A stretch of DNA of 33,410 nucleotides from Clostridia bacterium. Lineage in GTDB: Bacteria; Bacillota; Peptococcia; Peptococcales; BICA1-8. Location of the stretch: NCBI GenBank assembly GCA_030154225.1, contig JASKKI010000023.1, positions 1 to 33,410 of the forward strand. The letters run 5' to 3'. The notes beneath the pieces are model-generated. The model searched no databases. It saw only the letters and a program-made list of their open reading frames with translations, and was not told the DNA's origin. Of the stretch, positions 26,313 through 33,410 are shown piece by piece; within the stretch, counting starts at the first letter, position 1, and each line of letters opens with the position of its first letter. Both the position numbers and the translations under genes were made by a program.

Positions 26313-27239
26313 TCATTCCCGGGTAAGCATATCAGGATGTACTAAAGCCTGATATGTACCTTGTGGACATAATTTAAGATGATAAATACCAATAACCACT
26401 TTTGAATTGAAATATATCTTATCACCATCCTTTATTTTTACTTTATCCGGTTTTATACCAATTAACATCCCATTTTGGTTGCCTAGAGAACTAAATGGAA
26501 TTAGCCTAACTCTAGTGGTCCAAGGTGATCCAGCTAAAGCATTAATTTGTTCATCTAAAGGTGGTAATTCTTTTTTATCTAACATTTTTATTAACTCCGG
26601 AGGTAAAACTGCTGCTAATTTTTTATGTTCTATAACCATAACCGGTTCTTTACTTATGGGATCATTAAGCTGATTTCCTGTATCAACCAGGGCATCAACT
26701 TCTATAAAATTATTAAATAGCTCAATATATACTCTAACCAGCCATGGACCTTGTTGTAAATTCTTTCTAATATAACTGGCCCCCCATAGTCCCAGAATTA
26801 TGGCAATTATTAAACCTACCAAGAGCCAGGCTGTTTTAAAATTTATTGCATTTACTGCTATGCCGTTCCAGGTTTCAATAAAATCAGGATTATTGTCAAA
26901 AAGATATATTGACCCTAAAACAGCCCCACCCATGATAAAAGATACTAAATAAAAATAGGCGGCAGATTTTAAGAACCGCCTAAAATTGATAAAGCCAAAG
27001 GTTACTAGTACCATAATTAATGAACACAATACTTTTACCAAAAAAGTAGTAACAAAAGGCATATAGGGAAAAAAAATCATTACAGAATAAAGAGCCCCAA
27101 TAAACGCTCCTAAACATAAACGTTTAAAAGAGGTTCTTAATCTTCCTAATTTAGCTGCCGCCCATAAAATAAAAAAGTCCATAGTAAAATTAATTAAAAA
27201 TACCGTATCAAGATAGACATTATTGCTGGGCGACACCAA
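26313..27239 (-). CDS. spoIIGA: Sigma-E processing peptidase SpoIIGA
   Basis: N-terminal TM segments, aspartic protease motif 'VDALVDTGNQLNDPISKEPVMV'; upstream of sigE. Confidence 0.95.
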   Translation of the reverse strand: MVSPSNNVYLDTVFLINFTMDFFILWAAAKLGRLRTSFKRLCLGAFIGALYSVMIFFPYMPFVTTFLVKVLCSLIMVLVTFGFINFRRFLKSAAYFYLVSFIMGGAVLGSIYLFDNNPDFIETWNGIAVNAINFKTAWLLVGLIIAIILGLWGASYIRKNLQQGPWLVRVYIELFNNFIEVDALVDTGNQLNDPISKEPVMVIEHKKLAAVLPPELIKMLDKKELPPLDEQINALAGSPWTTRVRLIPFSSLGNQNGMLIGIKPDKVKIKDGDKIYFNSKVVIGIYHLKLCPQGTYQALVHPDMLTRE

Positions 27240-27364
27240 ATCACCTCCACTTTTATGACTAGATCAAAGCAATAATTTTCTGTCTACATTATAACTTATC
27301 ACCTTTTAGAATTATGTCATTTTTTGCGTATTTTAACATTAATTACTTTTATTTCCATTAAATA

Positions 27365-27388
27365 AAACCACCATAGGTGGCTTTAATA
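27365..27388. terminator. Terminator-like hairpin
   Basis: AAACCACC-ATA-GGTGGCTTT stem with flanking T-rich sequence. Confidence 0.55.
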
Positions 27389-27666
27389 ATTAATCAAATA
27401 TATGTGTTTTCCATAATATTAAACCGATAACATGTCTAACCTCTTGGATAAATTGATCTTTGCCTTCTTTAATTTAAAAATGCTTCAATTTTTTCAGTAG
27501 CCTTTGCCAACTTCATATTACTTTCAGCAATAATAGTCTGTAAATTATTTTTTGCCTCTTCATAAGTATAAATTTCTTTTCTACTTAAATTTAAAAATTC
27601 TATTGAGGGCCGATAATCAAGAGAATATATAAGATTAATGAGAAAAATGATATCATGAGAAAAACC

Positions 27667-27711
27667 GAGATGAGCACCGTATATCTTATACGTTGACAAT
27701 CTCGGTCATTA
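27667..27711 (-). terminator. Terminator of SDR gene with internal secondary hairpin
   Basis: ACCGAGAT...ATCTCGGT outer stem enclosing CGTATA-TCT-TATACG; minus strand continues TTTTTC. Confidence 0.65.
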
Positions 27712-27716
27712 TTTTT

Positions 27717-28460
27717 TTAAAGTACTGCTCCTCCATCTACACAAAGTACTGCACCAGTAATAAAGCCGGCTTCATCTGATGCTAAAAATGCATAAGCATT
27801 AGCAATATCTTCTGGAGTACCCAGTCTTCCTAATGGAGATTTGCTTCTAAGCATATCTAAAACCTTATCGGGAACAGTTTCTAACATAGGAGTCATAGTA
27901 TAACCTGGTGCCACAGCATTTACCCTTATTCCTTTCCGACCTAATTCTTTCGCCCAAGTCTTGGTCATACCTATTACTCCCCACTTGGTAGCTGCATAGT
28001 TAGTTTGACCGAAGTTTCCATAAACACCAACTATGGAACTGGCATTCAGGATAACACCACCTGTCTCTTGTTCTGCCATTACTTTGGCTACTGCTTGACC
28101 GCAGTTATAAACACCCTTTAAGTTAACATTGATAACTTTATCAAATTGTTCCTCAGTCATTTTCAAAAGTTGTGCATCAGCTGTAATTCCCGCATTATTT
28201 ACCAGAATATCAACCTGCCCAAATTTTTTAACAGTTTTGGCTACCATATCATCAACACTTTTTCTATCTGTTACATCAACAATTAAACCTAGTGCTTCCT
28301 GTCCTAATTCTCTAACTTTTTTTACTACACTGTCAATATTTTCTTGATTGACATCAGCTACAACAACACTGGCACCTTCTTGGGCAAATTTGATCGCAGT
28401 ATACTCACCTATCCCTCTTCCACCACCGGTTATAATTGCTACTTTTCCTGTAAGTCTCAT
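27717..28460 (-). CDS. Short-chain dehydrogenase (acetoacetyl-CoA reductase / 3-oxoacyl reductase / 3-hydroxybutyrate dehydrogenase-like)
   Basis: 'VAIITGGGRGIGEYTAIKFA', 'LVNNAGIT', 'SSIVGVYGNFGQTNYAATKWGVIGMTKTWAKELGRKGIRVNAVAPGYTMTPM'. Confidence 0.93.
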   Translation of the reverse strand: MRLTGKVAIITGGGRGIGEYTAIKFAQEGASVVVADVNQENIDSVVKKVRELGQEALGLIVDVTDRKSVDDMVAKTVKKFGQVDILVNNAGITADAQLLKMTEEQFDKVINVNLKGVYNCGQAVAKVMAEQETGGVILNASSIVGVYGNFGQTNYAATKWGVIGMTKTWAKELGRKGIRVNAVAPGYTMTPMLETVPDKVLDMLRSKSPLGRLGTPEDIANAYAFLASDEAGFITGAVLCVDGGAVL

Positions 28461-28623
28461 CTTCGTTACCCCCTTAAATAAATATGGTTAAATATCGATT
28501 ATCGATAGCTAATAGTAATTATTGTAATTCAATTAGCTTTTAGCTGTTTAGTTTAAAAAGTTCGGGAAATGCCCTTGTCAAAAGTAAGGGCAAAACCCAG
28601 ATATGTGAGGAGTACTGAAAAGT

Positions 28624-29799
28624 TTATCTTTCAAATAAGGCAGCAACCCCTTGGCCTCCGCCAATACAGAGGGTAGCCAGACCTTTTTTAGCATCCCGCT
28701 TTTGCATCTCATATAGCAAGGTTACCAGGATTCGGGCTCCACTGGCACCTATGGGATGCCCCAGGGCAATGGCCCCACCATTAACATTGACAATATCCGT
28801 ATCTAATTCTAAATCTTTAACAACTGCCAGTGACTGGGCAGCAAAGGCTTCATTAGCTTCTACCAGGTCTAAATCACTGATTTGCCAGTCCGCTTTAGCT
28901 AAGGCTTTTTTGGTAGCATCAACTGGCCCGATACCCATAATGGCCGGGTCTACGGCAGCAGATGCTCCAGCAACATACCTGGCCAGAGGGGTAACCCCTA
29001 ATTCTTTTGCTTTGTCAGCAGTGGCCAACACTAAAGCAGCTGCACCATCATTAATTCCCGAAGCATTTCCAGCGGTTACTGTACCGTCTTTTTTAAAAGC
29101 TGGTCTAAGTTTGGACAATACTTCCAAGGTTACACCAGCTTTAGGAAATTCATCTACGCTAAATTCTTTAAAATCTTTTTTCACCGGTACTTGGACAGGA
29201 ACTATCTCGTCTTTAAAGCGATTATTTTTTAGGGCTACTTCTGCTTTATTTTGGCTGGCTACAGCAAAAGCATCCTGTTCTTCCCTGGTTATGCCCCACC
29301 TTTCGGCAATATTTTCCGCTGTAATACCCATATGATAATCGGACATAGCACACCAAAGACCATCGTTGATCATGGAATCAACCAGTTCACCATTACCCAT
29401 CCTATAACCAAAACGGGCTTTAGATAATAGATAAGGAGCCTGGGACATATTTTCTGTACCACCTGCAACAACAACATCTGCATCTCCCAGGGCAATAGCC
29501 TGGGCGGCTAGCATAACTGCTTTTAATCCTGAACCACAAACTTTATTTATGGTTAATGCTGGTACATTGATAGGTAAACCGGCTTTTAAAGCAGCTTGGC
29601 GAGCAACATTTTGTCCAAGACCGGCCTGGAGAACACAACCCATTATTACTTCATCAACTGTTTCAGGCCTGGCATTAGCACGCTGTAATGCTTCTTTAAT
29701 CACAATACTCCCTAATTCCTGGGCACTAATATTTGTTAAAGAACCCCCGAAGCTACCGATAGGTGTTCTTACTGCACTTAAAACTACCACTTCTCGCAT
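28624..29799 (-). CDS. Acetyl-CoA C-acetyltransferase (thiolase)
   Basis: '[21 protein letters not shown]', '[19 protein letters not shown]' active Cys, '[28 protein letters not shown]', 'CIGGGQGVA'. Confidence 0.97.
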   Translation of the reverse strand: MREVVVLSAVRTPIGSFGGSLTNISAQELGSIVIKEALQRANARPETVDEVIMGCVLQAGLGQNVARQAALKAGLPINVPALTINKVCGSGLKAVMLAAQAIALGDADVVVAGGTENMSQAPYLLSKARFGYRMGNGELVDSMINDGLWCAMSDYHMGITAENIAERWGITREEQDAFAVASQNKAEVALKNNRFKDEIVPVQVPVKKDFKEFSVDEFPKAGVTLEVLSKLRPAFKKDGTVTAGNASGINDGAAALVLATADKAKELGVTPLARYVAGASAAVDPAIMGIGPVDATKKALAKADWQISDLDLVEANEAFAAQSLAVVKDLELDTDIVNVNGGAIALGHPIGASGARILVTLLYEMQKRDAKKGLATLCIGGGQGVAALFER

Positions 29800-29878
29800 A
29801 CCATATTACCTCCTAAACTATTAAAATCAGTTAAAATCCAATGGTACTGGAAATTCGACACCAGAACCATAACTTTTA

Positions 29879-31444
29879 TTAATTTTTACCTCTTAATCCC
29901 ATTGGTTCCGGTCTAAAAATTCGAGCATCCATTTGTTTTAGAGTACTATCCATCTTAGGATTAAATTTCATTAAATTTAGAATATCTTTTTCAAGATCAA
30001 TACCTGGTGCAATCTCTGTCAAATATAACCCGTCTTCTTTTAATTCAAAGACAGCTCTTTCAGTAATATACATAACAGGTTGATTAACTTCCCTAGCATA
30101 TTTTCCACTAAAAGTAATCTGTTCTACAGCCTCAATAAATTTACTTACTTTACCTTCTTTTTTGATAACCAGATTACCATCCACCACATCAATTTCTAAA
30201 CCTCCGGCAGTAAATGAACCGCAGAAAAATACTTTTTTGGCATTTTGAGTGATATTTATAAAGCCCCCACACCCGGCAATACGTGGACCAAATTTACTCA
30301 CATTAACATTACCTTCCTGATCAACCTGGGCTAATCCTAAATAAGCTAAATCTAAGCCGCCACCATCATAAAAATCAAATTGGTATGGTTGGTCTAAAAT
30401 CACTTCAGGATTAATTGCGGCACCAAAACTCAATCCACCAGCAGGAATACCTCCAATAGGTCCTGACTCAACGGTCAAAGTCATATATTCTCCGATACCT
30501 TCTTCATTGGCAACCATAGCTACTGCCTCCGGAATACCAATTCCTAGGTTGACAATTGTATTTGGTTGTAATTCCATGGCTGCTCTTCGACCAATAATCT
30601 TCCTTTCATCTAAAGGAATACTCTTAACCTGGTTTACAGGTACTTTTATTTCACCGGTATATGATGCATTATACTGTTCAGCAAAAGTTTGCATATGGTC
30701 CTGAGCCTCGGCAACAACAACAGCGTCAACATATATTCCGGGAATTTTCACCAACTTGGGATCTAATGTTCCTGCTTTAACTATTCGTTCCACTTGAACA
30801 ATTACTTTACCACCACTATTCTTTACTGCCTGAGCAATAGCAGTAGCTTCTAAAAATACTGCTTCTTTTTCCAGGGTAATATTACCTTTTTCATCAGCTG
30901 TAGTTCCTCTTATAAAGGCAACGTTGATGGGAAAAGCCTTATATAAAAGCCGCTCTTGCCCATTTATATTGACAAGTTCTACTATATCTTCAGTGGTTTT
31001 TGAATTAAGTTTACCACCTTCAACCCGAGGATCAACAAAAGTTTTTAAACCAACGTGGGTGATTGTTCCAATTTTACCGGCCGCGATATCACGGAAAAGG
31101 TGAGATATTACACCCTGGGGTAAATTATAAGCTTCTATTTTATTTTCTATAGCCAGTTTACCCATTTTAGGGGCCAGATTCCAATGACCACCTATTACCC
31201 TTTTTATTAGCCCTTCATGACCTAAATGGTTTAAACCCTTCTCTTTTCCATCACCTTGACCGGCTGCATAAACCAGGCACAAGTTTTTAGGCTTTCCAGT
31301 TTGTACAAATCTCTGTTCCAAAGCAATTGTTAAAGCTTCAGGATGACCATTACCTACAAAACCACCAGTAACTAAAGTATCACCATCATTTATTAGTTCA
31401 ACAGCTTCTCTTGCAGTTAAAAATTTTAGTGCCATATAAGCCAC
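29879..31444 (-). CDS. Acyl-CoA:carboxylate CoA-transferase (YdiF/propionate CoA-transferase-like)
   Basis: 521-aa fused alpha/beta type; '[46 protein letters not shown]' with catalytic Glu region. Confidence 0.93.
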   Translation of the reverse strand: MAYMALKFLTAREAVELINDGDTLVTGGFVGNGHPEALTIALEQRFVQTGKPKNLCLVYAAGQGDGKEKGLNHLGHEGLIKRVIGGHWNLAPKMGKLAIENKIEAYNLPQGVISHLFRDIAAGKIGTITHVGLKTFVDPRVEGGKLNSKTTEDIVELVNINGQERLLYKAFPINVAFIRGTTADEKGNITLEKEAVFLEATAIAQAVKNSGGKVIVQVERIVKAGTLDPKLVKIPGIYVDAVVVAEAQDHMQTFAEQYNASYTGEIKVPVNQVKSIPLDERKIIGRRAAMELQPNTIVNLGIGIPEAVAMVANEEGIGEYMTLTVESGPIGGIPAGGLSFGAAINPEVILDQPYQFDFYDGGGLDLAYLGLAQVDQEGNVNVSKFGPRIAGCGGFINITQNAKKVFFCGSFTAGGLEIDVVDGNLVIKKEGKVSKFIEAVEQITFSGKYAREVNQPVMYITERAVFELKEDGLYLTEIAPGIDLEKDILNLMKFNPKMDSTLKQMDARIFRPEPMGLRGKN

Positions 31445-31512
31445 TCCTCAAAAAAGTATATTTAGAAGTAATTAATAGCTTGAATAAAACTTGCAGTTTG
31501 TTTTTCCATTAA

Positions 31513-31540
31513 ACAGCTTCCGGTTTAATCCGGAAGCTGT
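31513..31540. terminator. Strong perfect hairpin downstream of GntP permease gene
   Basis: ACAGCTTCCGG-TTTAAT-CCGGAAGCTGT, 11-bp stem. Confidence 0.7.
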
Positions 31541-31547
31541 GTTAATT

Positions 31548-31598
31548 GGGGACATTCCTCTGACCTCAGTGGCGGGCATAAAGGAGAGGTATGTCCCC
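31548..31598. repeat. REP-like hairpin (GGGGACAT-T-CCTCT ... AGAGG-T-ATGTCCCC)
   Basis: 13-bp interrupted inverted repeat; GAGGTATGTCCCC recurs at 33071-33083. Confidence 0.65.
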
Positions 31599-31606
31599 TC
31601 TCCCCT

Positions 31607-33001
31607 TTATACAATTCCAAACAATGTTGCCAGAATAATTACAATTGCTGTAGAAGCAAATGGAATTACCAAGGATACCATACCAAGGTCAGGATATGAA
31701 GCCTTATGGGTTAATCCGGTAATAGCCAGTAGGGTTATTACAGCACCGTTATGGGGCAGGGTATCAAAACCACCAGAGGACAAGGAAGCAATTTTGTGTA
31801 GTAGTTCCGGGTTCAATCCTACTTGTTGTCCCCATTCCAAATATCTTTGCCCCATAGCTTCCAAGGCAATACTCATACCACCAGAAGCAGAACCTGTAAT
31901 ACCTGCTAGCACGTTAACAGTAATGGCTTCTGAAACCAATGGGGTACCGGGGTCAATACTTAACATAAAATCTCTTACAACTGTAAAACCGGGTAGAGAA
32001 CGGATAACATTACCATAACCAACCTCTGATGCAGTGTTCATAATTGCCAGCAAGGAACCGATTGCACCAGCATTAAGAGCTTTCATTAAGTTAGCTTCAG
32101 TTTTAATGTGCTTCCAACCAAAGACAATTGCTAAAATAATTCCAACAACCAAAGCACTAATTAAGGCCCAGATAGCAACAACACTGGGAATAGATACTTT
32201 AATGCCAACTGCTTCTAATTGAGCTGGATCCCATTTCAGAATTATCTTGGTAAACACATAGTTCAATACTAATACAGAAACCAGTGGCAAAATAGCTAAA
32301 ACTGGGCTCATTAATTCCCCTTCGGAAAATTTGGATTCATCAGGTTCGTTGATAAAGTCATGTTTGGATCCGTAATTTTCACCAGCAGCTATAAATTTGT
32401 TTTTACGGTACTCTAACCAAGCAATACCGCCAATAGCCATGAGTAAACCAGCGATTATACCTGTTACTGGAGCAGCATAACCGGTAGTGCCAAAGTATTT
32501 ACCGGGAATCAAGTTCTGGATCTGGGGAGTTCCCGGTAAAGCTGTCATAGTAAAAGTGAAGGAACCTAAAGCAATACAAGCAGGTATTAAACGCTTTGGA
32601 ATGTCAGCTTCTTTAAAAAGTGCTGCGGCAAAAGGATAAACTGCAAAGGCAACAACGAATAAACTCACACCACCATAGGTTAATACTGCACAAGCTAAAA
32701 CAACAGCAGTAATGGCTTTACCAGCACCTAGCTTTTTAATTATCCAGTGGGCAATAGATTTTGCAGCACCACTTTCTTCCATTACCTTACCAAAAACGGC
32801 GCCTAGCAAGAATACGGGAAAATAACTCTTGGCATAACCCATACCTTTAACCATAAATATCTCGGTATAAGTTCCCAATAAAGGGTAACCGGCTGTAAGG
32901 GCTGCCAGTAATGCCAGAATAGGAGCAAAGAGAATAACCGAATATCCACGATAAGCAACAAACATCAATAAAGCAAGAGAGATAATAATACCTAATACCA
33001 T
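31607..33001 (-). CDS. GntP family permease
   Basis: 'LLGAVFGKVMEESGAAKSIAHWIIKKLGAGKAITAVVLACAVLTYGGVSLFVVAFAVYPFAAALFKEADIPKRLIPACIALGSFTFTMTALPGTPQIQN'. Confidence 0.93.
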   Translation of the reverse strand: MVLGIIISLALLMFVAYRGYSVILFAPILALLAALTAGYPLLGTYTEIFMVKGMGYAKSYFPVFLLGAVFGKVMEESGAAKSIAHWIIKKLGAGKAITAVVLACAVLTYGGVSLFVVAFAVYPFAAALFKEADIPKRLIPACIALGSFTFTMTALPGTPQIQNLIPGKYFGTTGYAAPVTGIIAGLLMAIGGIAWLEYRKNKFIAAGENYGSKHDFINEPDESKFSEGELMSPVLAILPLVSVLVLNYVFTKIILKWDPAQLEAVGIKVSIPSVVAIWALISALVVGIILAIVFGWKHIKTEANLMKALNAGAIGSLLAIMNTASEVGYGNVIRSLPGFTVVRDFMLSIDPGTPLVSEAITVNVLAGITGSASGGMSIALEAMGQRYLEWGQQVGLNPELLHKIASLSSGGFDTLPHNGAVITLLAITGLTHKASYPDLGMVSLVIPFASTAIVIILATLFGIV

Positions 33002-33035
33002 ATAACTCCTCCTAATCTATTTAGATAATGAAAAA

Positions 33036-33083
33036 GGACACACCTCTCTTTGAAGCCTAACTTTGGGGTCGAGGTATGTCCCC
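33036..33083. repeat. Second, degenerate REP-like hairpin in the GntP leader
   Basis: GGACACACCTC ... GAGGTATGTCCCC; shares GAGGTATGTCCCC with the hairpin at 31548-31598. Confidence 0.6.
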
Positions 33084-33148
33084 AATTAGTAAAACACTTT
33101 TTAAAAAGTTCACCTCCCCGATAAAATTAAATACCAGTAATAGGTTTT

Positions 33149-33164
33149 AGCAAAATTCATGCCA
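33149..33164 (-). promoter_or_regulatory. Sigma-54 (-24/-12) promoter of the GntP operon
   Basis: Minus strand TGGCATG-AATT-TTGCT, matching consensus TGGCACG-N4-TTGCW. Confidence 0.75.
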
Positions 33165-33215
33165 ATTAAAAAATACTTTAAAATCAACTTTATCAAATTA
33201 TGTTTTGCATAATTT

Positions 33216-33305
33216 GTCTATATTTTTAGAAAAATATTTAGGATGTAGAATTTACACACAATAATTTTCGTCTAATATTTTAGAAATAGTCTATATTTTT
33301 AGAAA
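33216..33305. promoter_or_regulatory. Three 17-bp repeats, putative enhancer (UAS) sites
   Basis: GTCTATATTTTTAGAAA (33216-33232), GTCTAATATTTTAGAAA (33270-33286), GTCTATATTTTTAGAAA (33289-33305). Confidence 0.65.
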
Positions 33306-33410
33306 TCCCTAGTCCATAGTGAAGCCATAGCCGGCCCTCCACCGACACATAAAGAAGCGCCACCAGTAGTTAAGCCAAGTCTCTCCATTTCATAATAAAG
33401 AGTTACAATA
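33299..33410 (-). CDS. Second thiolase, C-terminal end only (runs off right edge)
   Basis: Minus-strand frame IVTLYYEMERLGLTTGGASLCVGGGPAMASLWTRDF*, similar to the thiolase C-terminus. Confidence 0.75.
   Translation of the reverse strand, partial: IVTLYYEMERLGLTTGGASLCVGGGPAMASLWTRDF

Noticed and set aside
27469-27699. 76-aa minus-strand ORF after the SDR gene
   Set aside because: Needs a TTG start inside the SDR terminator hairpin, with no RBS; the first ~15 residues are a translation of that hairpin. Could be a fragment, but not supported as a gene.
28751-29335. 194-aa plus-strand ORF antisense to thiolase
   Set aside because: Lies wholly opposite a clear thiolase gene; composition reflects the antisense frame; no RBS or family motif.
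31491-32018. 175-aa plus-strand ORF antisense to GntP permease end
   Set aside because: Antisense shadow crossing the hairpins and the permease 3' end; no recognizable family.

Overview
This 33.4-kb, AT-rich window comes from an endospore-forming Firmicute (Clostridia-like); nearly all genes are on the minus strand. Its backbone is the conserved sporulation/division block read right to left: spoIIGA-sigE-sigG-spoIIR-ymxH(ylmC)-nrdR ... pgeF(ylmD) ... hlyD-like-ylmE(yggS)-sepF-proC-yggT-ylmH-divIVA-DUF167. Two sets of genes interrupt it. The first is an IclR / NifV-like synthase / aconitase / NAD-IDH cassette plus a second NifV-like paralog with altered motifs. The second is an accessory segment holding an Rrf2 regulator, a rubrerythrin, a Gln-rich heptad protein, a permease, an IS110 element and a patatin. 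The right end holds a GntP permease / CoA-transferase / thiolase / SDR cluster (beta-hydroxybutyrate or acetoacetate type) and the end of a second thiolase. The most interesting signals are regulatory or non-coding. (1) Two NrdR-box-like sites sit on a canonical promoter upstream of nrdR-nrdD-nrdG, one of them at the centre of a perfect 42-bp palindrome. (2) Four TATAC-N7-GTATA-type sites surround the Rrf2 gene, three of them just downstream of TTGACG promoters. (3) A sigma-54 promoter with three upstream 17-bp repeats precedes the GntP operon. (4) The IS110 element has candidate ends and a structured 5' non-coding region suggesting a bridge RNA. (5) A small uncharged Gln-rich heptad-repeat protein. 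(6) A NifV-like paralog altered at three hallmark motifs. No CRISPR array, rRNA or tRNA was recognised. All calls are by eye; no searches were run.
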